A stretch of DNA of 6,655 nucleotides from Pseudomonadota bacterium (GCA_023453335.1 JAEXTU010000168.1:1-6655), one strand, 5' to 3'. Positions 1 to 6,583 are shown, counted from the first letter of the stretch. The notes: generated by a model from the letters alone, not told the origin. Made by a program: numbers and translations.

Positions 1-1
1 C

Positions 2-151
2 ACGGTGGCCATCACCGCCATCCAGGCCCAGCACACCGTGGCGGCCCGGGAGCGGGCCGCGGCCCTGGCCGAGTCCGCCCCGCCGGACGGCCCCCTGCCG
101 GGCTCGCTGGCCGCGGCCCGCGGCGAAGCCAAGCCGGAGGTGCGGCCGTGA
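2..151 (+). CDS. pta: phosphate acetyltransferase, C-terminal end (partial)
   Basis: This is the last 49 codons of a gene that enters from the left edge and stops at TGA 149-151. The first residues read TVAITAIQAQ, which resembles the end of the PTA_PTB catalytic domain in phosphate acetyltransferases (E. coli Pta ends in a similar ...ALTAIQ... stretch). The enzyme interconverts acetyl-CoA and acetyl-phosphate in the cytoplasm. The next gene is acetate kinase, its usual operon partner, and the two overlap by 4 nt, which supports the call. About 37 Ala/Pro/Glu/Arg-rich residues follow the conserved stretch, whereas family members usually end within a few residues of it. The tail looks disordered and has no recognisable motif. 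Only the C-terminus is visible, so domain architecture (with or without the N-terminal DRTGG/BioD-like part) cannot be judged. Confidence 0.85.
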   Translation, partial: TVAITAIQAQHTVAARERAAALAESAPPDGPLPGSLAAARGEAKPEVRP

Positions 152-1458
152 ACGTGCTGGTGCTCAACTCCGGAAGCTCGTCCCTCAAGTACAAGCTCTT
201 CGCCATGAGTGAGGGCGAGGAGCCCACGGTCCTAGCCGCGGGCGTGGCCGAGCGCATCGGCGAGGCCGCCAGCCGCCTGGCCCACACCACGGACCCGGGC
301 GGCGAGAACGAGGCCAAGGTCGTGTGCGAGGAGCCCCTGGCCGACCACGCCGCGGCCCTGCACCAGGCCATGGCCCTGTTGTCCGCGGCCGGCCTGGACG
401 ACATCCAGGCCGTGGGGCACCGGGTGGTGCACGGTGGCGAGACCTTTTCCCGGCCGGTCCAGGTGGACGGCGGGGTGCTCGCCGCCATCCGCGCGGTGGA
501 GCCCCTGGCCCCCCTGCACAACCCGGCCAACCGCACCGGCATCGAGGCTTCGCTTGCACTCTTCCCGGGCGCGCCCCAGGTGGCGGTGTTCGACACCGCG
601 TTCTTCGCGGGCATGGCCAAGGAGTCTTACCTGTACCCCTTGCCCTACGGGCTCTACTCGGAGCTGGGCCTGCGCAAGTACGGGTTCCACGGCACCTCGC
701 ACCGCTTCGTGTCCCGGGCCGCGGCCCTCATGCTGAACATGCGGCCCGAGGACGCCTCGGTCATCACCGTGCACCTGGGCAACGGGTGCAGCATGGCCGC
801 GGTGCGCCAGGGCCGCGCCGTGGACACCACCCTGGGCCTCACCCCCATGGCCGGGCTCATGATGGGCACCCGCTGCGGGGACATCGACCCGGCCATCCCG
901 GCCTTCATCGCCCGGTCCAAGGGACTGGACGTGGCCGCGGTGGACCGGCTCCTCAACAGCGAGAGCGGGCTCAAGGGGGTGTGTGGGGTCAACGACATGC
1001 GCGACGTGCACGCCCTGCGCGAGAAGGGCGACGAGCGCGCTGAGTTGGCCCTGGACATGTTCGCCTACCGGGTCAAGCGCTTCATCGGCGCGTATCTGGC
1101 CGTGGTGGGTCCCTGCCAGGCGGTGGCCTTCACCGCGGGCATCGGGGAGAACGACCCCGAGGTGCGCGCGCGCTGCGTGTCCGGCCTGGAGCACCTGGGC
1201 CTGGTCCTGGACAAGGCCCGCAACCAGAGCACCGTGCGCGGCAAGGCCGGGGACATCTCGGCCCCGGGCAGCCTGGTGCGCATCCTGGTGGTGCCCACCA
1301 ACGAGGAATTGGAGATTGCCCGCCAGACCATCGAGGTGGTCGGCTTCGTCGAGACGGAATCATTGCGCGGCGCCGGCAAGCAGCCGGGGCCGCGCGAGGA
1401 GCCTGGTCGGACGCTGGGGAGGACGTCCGGACAGGCCGCCCCGACAGCCGCTTCCTAA
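148..1458 (+). CDS. ackA: acetate kinase
   Basis: Acetate kinase (EC 2.7.2.1) converts acetyl-phosphate and ADP to acetate and ATP in the cytoplasm, the substrate-level phosphorylation step after Pta. The 436-aa product shows both family signatures: NSGSSSLKYKLF at residues 7-18, and the region from LRKYGFHGTSHRFV (175-188) to HLGNGCS (209-215). Residues matching the Methanosarcina thermophila active site are N7, R92 (HRVVHGGE), H124 (PLHNP), D149 (VFDTAF), H181, N212, R242 (GTRCGDIDP) and the TNEE glutamates at 386-387. GIGEND lies at 331-336. The start is GTG at 148, inside the GTGA overlap with the pta stop, so translation is probably coupled. The family is normally about 400 aa and the conserved part ends near residue 398. 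A tail of about 38 residues, rich in Gly, Arg, Pro and Ala, follows and is unlike the rest. The identity is secure. Confidence 0.97.
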   Translation: MNVLVLNSGSSSLKYKLFAMSEGEEPTVLAAGVAERIGEAASRLAHTTDPGGENEAKVVCEEPLADHAAALHQAMALLSAAGLDDIQAVGHRVVHGGETFSRPVQVDGGVLAAIRAVEPLAPLHNPANRTGIEASLALFPGAPQVAVFDTAFFAGMAKESYLYPLPYGLYSELGLRKYGFHGTSHRFVSRAAALMLNMRPEDASVITVHLGNGCSMAAVRQGRAVDTTLGLTPMAGLMMGTRCGDIDPAIPAFIARSKGLDVAAVDRLLNSESGLKGVCGVNDMRDVHALREKGDERAELALDMFAYRVKRFIGAYLAVVGPCQAVAFTAGIGENDPEVRARCVSGLEHLGLVLDKARNQSTVRGKAGDISAPGSLVRILVVPTNEELEIARQTIEVVGFVETESLRGAGKQPGPREEPGRTLGRTSGQAAPTAAS

Positions 1459-1511
1459 CGCCCCACCTACACACCCGCATCCTCCCCACTGGGCTTTCCG
1501 GCCCAAACCAA

Positions 1512-1540
1512 ACGAAGCCCGCCGTCCTGGCGGGCTTCGT
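1512..1540. terminator. probable bidirectional intrinsic terminator between convergent genes
   Basis: A perfect 12-bp inverted repeat (ACGAAGCCCGCC at 1512-1523 and its complement at 1529-1540) encloses a 5-nt loop, GTCCT. It lies 54 nt after the ackA stop and about 100 nt after the stop of the minus-strand small gene, which converge on it. On the plus strand the bases after the stem (CCGTTCTGGG) are only weakly T-rich. On the minus strand the stem is followed by TTGGTTTGGG, a somewhat better but interrupted T tract. Stem strength and position make termination likely; the efficiency in each direction is inferred. Confidence 0.75.
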
Positions 1541-1594
1541 CCGTTCTGGGGCACACATATCGGCCCGCCCGGCTGGTGGAGACATGGCAAGCTC

Positions 1595-1639
1595 CTGGCC
1601 GGACGGGCCGTGGTGTCGCGCCGGGGCCGTCAGGGCCAG
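1595..1639 (-). other. GC-rich imperfect hairpin just after the small minus-strand gene
   Basis: CTGGCC (1595-1600) pairs with GGCCAG (1634-1639), and an inner arm ACGGGCC (1603-1609) pairs with GGCCGT (1625-1630) apart from one bulged base. The structure begins 4 nt past the stop of the minus-strand small gene. No T-run follows it on the minus strand, so it is not a classic terminator by itself. It may stabilise the 3' end of the message, or it may be chance pairing in GC-rich DNA. Confidence 0.3.
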
Positions 1640-1643
1640 CGGT

Positions 1644-1826
1644 TCACTGCCGCCTGGGATGGCAGACCAGTTCGTTGCCCTGGCTGGCCTGCACGCACTG
1701 GCCAGTGGCCTGTCCGCCCTGCGGGCCGGCGAAGCTGCACTCGTCGCCCGCCGCCTTGCCGGAACAGGCCTCGGCCAGGGCGGCCAGGGCCAGGCAGAGC
1801 GCCGGGGTCAGGAAATAGAATCGCAT
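1644..1826 (-). CDS. small secreted four-cysteine protein, function unknown
   Basis: The 60-aa product begins MRFYFLTPALCLALAALAEA, a short signal peptide with one Arg, a hydrophobic core and an A-x-A signal peptidase I site (A18-E19-A20). Cleavage would leave a mature protein of about 40 residues starting at C21. The residues before C21 do not fit a lipobox (Ala at -3, Glu at -2), so a free periplasmic protein is more likely than a lipoprotein. The mature part has four cysteines, C21, C30, C44 and C55, spaced for two disulfides, in the pattern C-x-GK-x2-GD-x-C-x-F, then TGQC, then LVC-x-P. I recall similar short Cys-rich exported hypothetical proteins in Proteobacteria, but no function is known to me. 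A strong ribosome-binding site precedes ATG 1826. A GTG two codons upstream (1832) overlaps that site, so ATG is preferred. The gene is divergent from the sigma-factor operon and convergent with ackA. Confidence 0.75.
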   Translation of the reverse strand: MRFYFLTPALCLALAALAEACSGKAAGDECSFAGPQGGQATGQCVQASQGNELVCHPRRQ

Positions 1827-1830
1827 GGTC

Positions 1831-1836
1831 ACCTCC
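1831..1836 (-). promoter_or_regulatory. Shine-Dalgarno site GGAGGT of the small Cys-rich gene
   Basis: On the minus strand GGAGGT is followed by the 4-nt spacer GACC and ATG at 1826. It is a nearly perfect anti-16S match. It decides the start: the in-frame GTG at 1832-1830 overlaps the site itself and has no room for a separate one. Confidence 0.8.
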
Positions 1837-1842
1837 GGGCGC

Positions 1843-1874
1843 GGTTGCGCCTGCCAGGGAATTCCCCCGCAACC
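1843..1874 (-). promoter_or_regulatory. hairpin in the 5' leader of the small Cys-rich gene
   Basis: GGTTGCG and CGCAACC (1843-1849 and 1868-1874) form a perfect 7-bp inverted repeat with an 18-nt loop. The loop contains a separate 10-bp palindrome, GGGAATTCCC (1857-1866). On the minus strand the hairpin ends 6 nt before the Shine-Dalgarno site, so it would sit in the untranslated leader and could affect message stability or ribosome access. The palindrome is off-centre in the larger repeat, so the two structures would be alternatives. A regulatory role is inferred. Confidence 0.4.
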
Positions 1875-1882
1875 CTCCCCGT

Positions 1883-1916
1883 GTTACATCGCGGAAAATA
1901 TTTCTCCGTGTGTAAC
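1883..1916. promoter_or_regulatory. AT-rich dyad, candidate operator in the divergent intergenic region
   Basis: Outer half-sites GTTACA (1883-1888) and TGTAAC (1911-1916) and an inner palindrome AAATATTT (1896-1903) share exactly the same centre (1899.5), with 7 nt between each pair of elements. The stretch is strikingly AT-rich for this window. It lies 57 nt upstream of the small gene's ATG on the minus strand and 184 nt upstream of the sigma-factor ATG on the plus strand. The nested symmetry suggests a dimeric regulator site or overlapping promoter elements. I could not fit convincing -35/-10 pairs on either strand, nor match it to a regulator I know. Confidence 0.45.
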
Positions 1917-2006
1917 CAACCCGGGGAACGGGCCGAATATCCACACAGGCGGAGGGCGGGGCGGGCCGGCGACCGGCGCGGCAGCCGAAAACTCCCTCCT
2001 GAGAAA

Positions 2007-2021
2007 CGGCCGCAGCGGCCG
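2007..2021. repeat. 15-bp GC palindrome in the sigma-factor leader
   Basis: CGGCCGC and GCGGCCG flank a single A, giving a perfect 7+1+7 palindrome. As RNA it could form a 5-bp stem with a 5-nt loop. It lies about 80 nt upstream of the sigma-factor start, in a stretch that otherwise holds nothing recognisable. It may be a protein site or leader hairpin, or simply a product of the high GC content. Confidence 0.3.
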
Positions 2022-2082
2022 GAGCCCGGCATGGCCGGGGCCGGCTGGCCCGAACCCGATCCGCCGCGAGAGTCCAGAGGAC

Positions 2083-2089
2083 GAAGGGG
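2083..2089 (+). promoter_or_regulatory. ribosome-binding site of the sigma-factor gene
   Basis: GAAGGGG lies 11 nt before ATG 2101. It is moderate and slightly distant, but it supports this start rather than the other in-frame codons in the long open stretch upstream, where the translation shows no sigma-factor similarity. Confidence 0.5.
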
Positions 2090-2100
2090 CTGCCCAGCGC

Positions 2101-2682
2101 ATGCCGACCTATGAGAGCGATGCCCAGGCGCTGGACGCCATCCGCGCCGGCAACGTGCATGCCTTCCGGCACTTCATCGCCGCCTACAAGGGGGCGGTGG
2201 AGCGCATGGTGGCCCGGCACGTGCCGCGGGGCGCGGTCCCGGACGTGGCCCAGGAGGCCTTCATTCGGGCCTACAACTCCCTGGGCGGGTACGACCCGGC
2301 GCGGCCCTTTGCCAACTGGATGTCCACCGTGGCCCTGCGCGCCTGCTACGACCACCTGCGCAGCGTGTACGCCAGCCGGGAGCGGACCTTCAGCGAACTG
2401 GCCCCGGAGGGGGCCGAGTGGCTGGACGCCGCGGTGGACCGGGCCTCCCTGGAGGCCGACACCCGGGACCGGGAAAAGGCGGCCGCGGGCCAGGCCCTGG
2501 CCTGGGCCCTGGAGCGGTTGCCGCCCCTGGAGCGCATGGTGCTCACCCTCACCGCCCTGGAAGGGCGTTCGGTGGAGGAGGCCGCGGCCATGCTGGAGAT
2601 GAGCGCAGTGAACGTGCGGGTCCGCGCGCACCGCGCCCGCAGGAAGCTTAAGGACCTGCTGGAAAAGGAGACGGGCAGATGA
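2101..2682 (+). CDS. ECF-type sigma-70 family RNA polymerase sigma factor
   Basis: The 193-aa product has the compact two-domain layout of extracytoplasmic-function sigma factors and lacks regions 1 and 3. Sigma region 2 spans roughly residues 17-90: the core-binding part AFRHFIAAYK, then DVAQEAFIRAYNSLGGYDPARPFANWMSTVALRACYDHLR, whose later part forms the -10-recognition helix. (The stretch is residues 48-87; key residues are D48, Q51, F54, Y58, F70 and W73.) A variable linker (about 91-128) leads to region 4 at about 131-187: ALERLPPLERMVLTL, then the helix-turn-helix EEAAAMLEMSAVNVRVRAHRAR, which would contact the -35 element. It is the first gene of a six-gene operon, and its stop overlaps the next start (ATGA). 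ECF factors usually activate their own operon and are held by a membrane anti-sigma encoded next to them, a role the next gene could fill. The reading frame is open back to 1825, but ATG 2101 fits family length. Confidence 0.92.
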   Translation: MPTYESDAQALDAIRAGNVHAFRHFIAAYKGAVERMVARHVPRGAVPDVAQEAFIRAYNSLGGYDPARPFANWMSTVALRACYDHLRSVYASRERTFSELAPEGAEWLDAAVDRASLEADTRDREKAAAGQALAWALERLPPLERMVLTLTALEGRSVEEAAAMLEMSAVNVRVRAHRARRKLKDLLEKETGR

Positions 2683-2987
2683 CCGGAAAGACTCTCGACA
2701 GGCTGCTGGAACGCTGGCGCGCCCTCTGGACGGACCTTCCCGCCCCCTCCCTGCTCGACTCGGCCTGGGAGGACCAGGTCATGGCCGCGGTGCTGGCCCT
2801 GCGCCGGACCCCGGCCCGGACCGGGCTCCTGGACCGGCTGGAGGACCTGGCCTGGGCGGCCTGGACCGCCGGGGCCACGGCCGCAGGGCTGGGTCTGCTG
2901 GCCGCCCTGCGCCTGCCCCTGGTGGGCATGGCCCTGGACCGGCTTTCCATCCTGCGCACTTTCTATTCCTTCAGCCCGCTGTTCTAG
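2679..2987 (+). CDS. single-span membrane protein, candidate anti-sigma factor
   Basis: I do not recognise the 102-aa product by family. It has a charged N-terminal part of about 56 residues (TLDRLLERWRALW at 5-17; SAWEDQVMAAVLALRR at 28-43), then one hydrophobic segment at about 57-77, rich in Ala, Gly and Leu, and a short C-terminal part ending FYSFSPLF. With the N-terminus in the cytoplasm this is the topology of small ECF anti-sigma factors such as CnrY (about 95 aa). The W-x-x-x-V-M-x-x-V-x-x-x-R pattern also recalls the start of many anti-sigma proteins. There are no Cys or His residues, so it is not a zinc-binding (ZAS) type. It overlaps the sigma-factor stop by 4 nt (ATGA), with a good AAGGAG site 8 nt upstream, so the two would be made at linked levels. 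Its being a gene is well supported. The anti-sigma function is inferred from position, size and topology. Confidence 0.8.
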   Translation: MTGKTLDRLLERWRALWTDLPAPSLLDSAWEDQVMAAVLALRRTPARTGLLDRLEDLAWAAWTAGATAAGLGLLAALRLPLVGMALDRLSILRTFYSFSPLF

Positions 2988-2998
2988 GAGACACGGCC

Positions 2999-3445
2999 AT
3001 GAAGAACGCCAAGGGCGTCCTCATCCTGCTCACTGTCCTGCTCGCCGGGGCCCTGCTCGGGGCCTCGGGTGCGGTCTTTTACTATGAGCACCAGTTCAAG
3101 GCCCAGGTGGGCATGCGGCCCCCCCATCTGCACAGCCCGCAGGAAAAGGCCGAACGCCTGGCCCGCATCCTGGGCCTGAACCAGGACCAGGAGGAGAAGG
3201 CCCTGGCCATCATCACCCGGCACGAGGCCGAAGTGGACGAACTGCACGCCAAGGGCAAGGCCGCCCTGGACAAGGTGCTGGACAAGGTGAGCCAGGAGCT
3301 TTCCCCCATCCTCACCCCGGAACAGAACACCAAGCTGGAGGCGTTCGTGCGCGACATCAAGGCGCGGCGCTTCCCGCCCCGGCCGGATGATCCGGACCGC
3401 GGCCCCGGGCATGGCCCTGGCCCCGGTTCCGAACCCCGGTCCTGA
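2999..3445 (+). CDS. membrane-anchored Spy/CpxP-like periplasmic protein (possible stress or metal sensor)
   Basis: The 148-aa product starts with an uncleaved-looking signal anchor (about 6-28), then a helical periplasmic domain. It has two LTxxQ-like repeats typical of Spy/CpxP/ZraP/CnrX relatives: a diverged LGLNQDQEEKAL at 58-69 and a canonical SPILTPEQNTKLEAF at 102-116, bridged by a long charged helix. These relatives are periplasmic chaperones or metal and stress sensors. Possible metal ligands cluster in MRPPHLH (M39, H43, H45) and in the first long helix (H75, H83). I see no His/Met pair in the later helix where CnrX has H119 and M123, so any metal site would differ. The tail from about 125 is Pro/Gly/Arg-rich with one His and looks disordered. 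TAGGAG, overlapping the preceding stop, lies 8 nt before the ATG. The size and anchor match CnrX (148 aa) more than soluble Spy. The fold call is good; sensing is inferred. Confidence 0.82.
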   Translation: MKNAKGVLILLTVLLAGALLGASGAVFYYEHQFKAQVGMRPPHLHSPQEKAERLARILGLNQDQEEKALAIITRHEAEVDELHAKGKAALDKVLDKVSQELSPILTPEQNTKLEAFVRDIKARRFPPRPDDPDRGPGHGPGPGSEPRS

Positions 3446-3461
3446 ACGAGGCGCCGCCCCC

Positions 3462-4634
3462 ATGAAGAAATGGCTTCTCATCCTCGGTCTGGTCCTGGCC
3501 GCGGCCGCCGCGGCCCTGGCCCTGCGCCGGCCCGGCCCCGACCCGGCCGCCACCTACGCCACCGCCGCCCCCGCCCGGGGGAACATGGTGGCCCAGGTCA
3601 CCTGCACCGGCACCCTGGCCCCGGTGGTCACCGTGGACGTGGGCACCCAGGTTTCGGGCACCATCCTGGAGCTCTTCGCGGACTACAACTCCCGGGTGGC
3701 CGCTGGCCAGACCATCGCCCGCATCGACCCCGCCCTGTTCCAGGCCAAGGTGGCCCAGACCCGGGGCGCGTACGTGCAAGCCAAGGCCAACCTGGACAAG
3801 GCCCGGGTGACCCTGGCCGACGCCGAGCGCACGCTCTCCCGCAACCGCAGCCTCATCGCCGACGGCACCATCGCCCAGGGCGACCTGGACACGGTGCAGA
3901 CCGCCCGGGACACCGCCCAGGCCGGGGTCACCGCGGCCCAGGGCGTGCTGGAGCAGACCCGTGGCGCGTTCCAGGAGGCCGAGGTCAACCTGGCCAACAC
4001 CGTGATCCGCTCCCCGGTGAACGGCACGGTCATCAACCGCAAGGTGAGCGTGGGCCAGACCGTGGCCGCCTCCCTGCAGACCCCCACCCTGTTCTCCATC
4101 GCCCAGGACCTCACCCGCATGGAGATCGACGCCAGCGTGGACGAGTCGGACATCGGCAGCGTCAAGGAGGGCCAGAGGGCCAGCTTCACCGTGGACGCCT
4201 ACCCGGACAGGACCTTCGCCGGCACCGTGACCCAGGTGCGCAACGCCGCGGTCACCGTGTCCAACGTGGTCACCTACGTGGCGGTGGTGGCGGTGGACAA
4301 CTCCGGCCTGCTGCTCAAGCCGGGCATGACCGCCAACGTGGCCTTCGAGGTGGCCCGGCGGGAGGGCGCGCTCAAGGTGCCGGCCGCGGCCCTGCGCTTC
4401 CGCCCGGCCAAGGACGGGGCCAGGGCCGACAAGGCCCCGGCCGGCAGCCGGGTCTACGTGCTGGGGGACAACGGGACCCTCAGGCCGGTGGAGGTGACCA
4501 CCGGCATCAGCAGCGGCCAGGACATCGAGATCACCTCGGGCAACCTGGGCGAGAACGACCGGGTGGTGCTGCGCGAGGCCGAGGCCGCCGGCAAGAAGAC
4601 CGGCGGCTCCCAGCGACCGCCCTTCGGGTTCTAG
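3462..4634 (+). CDS. macA: MacA-like periplasmic adaptor subunit of a tripartite ABC efflux pump
   Basis: The 390-aa product is a membrane fusion protein (HlyD/RND adaptor superfamily) of the MacA branch. It has an N-terminal membrane anchor (about 3-21), a first beta-barrel/lipoyl half (TLAPVVTVDVGTQVSG at 51-66; AGQTIARIDP at 81-90), a long alpha-helical hairpin (about 92-180), the second lipoyl half (VIRSPVNGTVINRKVSVGQ at 181-199), a beta-barrel (about 215-300) and a membrane-proximal domain. The hairpin tip carries R127-x3-L131 and then A138, lining up with the R/L/S motif through which adaptors dock on TolC-type channels, with Ala in place of Ser. It would link the inner-membrane ABC transporter to an outer-membrane channel. 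ATG 3462 gives the expected anchor and length, 16 nt after the preceding stop. The frame is open to 3387 but the extra residues overlap the previous gene. A weak GAGG lies 10 nt upstream. Confidence 0.9.
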   Translation: MKKWLLILGLVLAAAAAALALRRPGPDPAATYATAAPARGNMVAQVTCTGTLAPVVTVDVGTQVSGTILELFADYNSRVAAGQTIARIDPALFQAKVAQTRGAYVQAKANLDKARVTLADAERTLSRNRSLIADGTIAQGDLDTVQTARDTAQAGVTAAQGVLEQTRGAFQEAEVNLANTVIRSPVNGTVINRKVSVGQTVAASLQTPTLFSIAQDLTRMEIDASVDESDIGSVKEGQRASFTVDAYPDRTFAGTVTQVRNAAVTVSNVVTYVAVVAVDNSGLLLKPGMTANVAFEVARREGALKVPAAALRFRPAKDGARADKAPAGSRVYVLGDNGTLRPVEVTTGISSGQDIEITSGNLGENDRVVLREAEAAGKKTGGSQRPPFGF

Positions 4635-4636
4635 CC

Positions 4637-5350
<714 letters not shown>

Positions 5351-5356
5351 CCCGCC

Positions 5357-6583
5357 ATGGAGATCGCCCTGCCCGCCACCATCGCCCTGCGCGCCCTGCG
5401 GGTGAACAAGTCCCGCTCCTTCCTGACCATGCTGGGCATCATCATCGGCATCGCCGCGGTCATCGTCATGGTGGCCGTGGGCACCGGGGCCTCCCGTCGC
5501 ATCGCGGACCAGATCGCCAGCATGGGCTCCAACCTGCTCATCGCCCTGCCCGGGTCCACCACCTCGGGCGGCATCCGGGGCGGGTTCGGGTCCCTGCCCT
5601 CGCTCACCTTCGACGACGTGGCCGCCATCCGCAGCGAGTGCCCGGCCGTGGCCCTGGCCGCGCCCGAGCAGCGGGGCACGGCCCAGGCCATCGCCGGCAA
5701 CGCCAACTGGTCCACCGTGGTGTACGGCACCACCACCGAGCTGTTCGGCATCCGGGAGTGGACCCTGGCCCAGGGCCGGCTGTTCAGCCCCACCGAGTCC
5801 GAGGGCCTGGCCAAGGTCTGCGTGCTGGGCCAGACCGTGGCCGACGAGCTGTTCGGGGGCCTGGACCCGGTGGGCTCCACCATCCGCCTGAACAGCATCC
5901 CCTTCTCGGTGGTGGGGCTCTTGGCCCCCAAGGGCCGCAACGCCATGGGCCAGGACCAGGACGACGTGATCTTCGTGCCCATCCGCGCGGCCCAGACCAA
6001 GCTTTTCGGCTCCCCCCTGCCCGGCACTGTGGGGGTCATCCTGCTCAAGGCCCGCTCCGACGCGGAGATGGACCTGGCCCAGCGCCAGGTGGAGTCCCTG
6101 CTCGACCAGCGCCACCGCGTCGGCCCGGCCAAGGAGCGGGACTACTCCCTGCGCAACCTCACCGAGATCATGAGCACCGCTCAGGAGTCCTCGCGGACCA
6201 TGGCGCTGCTGCTGGGCGCGGTGGCCTCGGTGTCCCTGGTGGTGGGCGGCATCGGCATCATGAACATCATGCTGGTGTCGGTGACCGAGCGCACCCGGGA
6301 GATCGGCATCCGCATCTCCATCGGCGCGCGGCAGCGCGACATCCTGCTCCAGTTCCTGGCCGAGGCGGTGCTGCTCACCTTTGCCGGCGGGGTGCTGGGC
6401 GTGGCCCTGGGCGCGGCCGGGGCGCTCACGGTCAACAAGCTGCTGGGCTGGAGCGCGGTGATCTCGCCCCAGGCGGTGGTCCTGGCCGTGGCCTTCTCCG
6501 GCGCGGTGGGGGTGTTCTTCGGCTTCTACCCCGCGCGCAAGGCCGCCAACCTGGACCCCATCGACGCCCTGCGCCGGGAGTAG
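5357..6583 (+). CDS. ABC transporter permease, MacB/FtsX family
   Basis: The 408-aa product has the four-helix topology of mechanotransmission ABC permeases: TM1 at about 23-45, a large periplasmic domain (about 46-280, MacB_PCD type), then TM2-TM4 at about 281-307, 330-358 and 371-392 (FtsX domain). Typical sequence marks are LRVNKSRSFLTMLGIIIGIA (14-33), GGIGIMNIMLVSVTERTREI (297-316) followed by GIRISIGARQRDIL, and YPARKAANLDPIDALR (391-406) at the C-terminus. The TERTREIGIR stretch between TM2 and TM3 contains the coupling helix that meets the ATPase. The protein would use ATP hydrolysis to push periplasmic substrate through the adaptor and an outer-membrane channel, rather than transporting across the inner membrane. 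Known MacB substrates include macrolides, toxins, haem precursors and lipids; the sequence does not show which applies here. AGGGGAG lies 9 nt before the ATG. Length and motifs look complete. Confidence 0.94.
   Translation: MEIALPATIALRALRVNKSRSFLTMLGIIIGIAAVIVMVAVGTGASRRIADQIASMGSNLLIALPGSTTSGGIRGGFGSLPSLTFDDVAAIRSECPAVALAAPEQRGTAQAIAGNANWSTVVYGTTTELFGIREWTLAQGRLFSPTESEGLAKVCVLGQTVADELFGGLDPVGSTIRLNSIPFSVVGLLAPKGRNAMGQDQDDVIFVPIRAAQTKLFGSPLPGTVGVILLKARSDAEMDLAQRQVESLLDQRHRVGPAKERDYSLRNLTEIMSTAQESSRTMALLLGAVASVSLVVGGIGIMNIMLVSVTERTREIGIRISIGARQRDILLQFLAEAVLLTFAGGVLGVALGAAGALTVNKLLGWSAVISPQAVVLAVAFSGAVGVFFGFYPARKAANLDPIDALRRE

Noticed and set aside
232..1194. Minus-strand open frame of 320 codons opposite ackA
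   Set aside because: It is low-complexity and has no motif, while the plus strand has full acetate kinase motifs across the same bases.
1883..1916. Sigma-70 promoter within the AT-rich dyad
   Set aside because: TGTAAC could be a weak -10 on either strand, but no acceptable -35 lies at 16-18 nt, so only the dyad is reported.
1925..1951. GGAAC at 1925-1929 as an ECF-type -35 element for self-activation of the sigma operon
   Set aside because: No convincing -10 element follows at 16-17 nt, so an autoregulated promoter cannot be claimed from this match alone.
1584..2114. Plus-strand open frames overlapping the small Cys-rich gene and the divergent intergenic region
   Set aside because: They have no ribosome-binding site or recognisable domain, and the minus strand there has a signal peptide and a strong ribosome-binding site.
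3470..4636. The ATPase frame stays open upstream through the whole adaptor gene
   Set aside because: The upstream translation is Gly/Pro/Arg/His-rich and has no domain. The ATPase begins at ATG 4637 with its normal N-terminus, so a giant fusion is not real.
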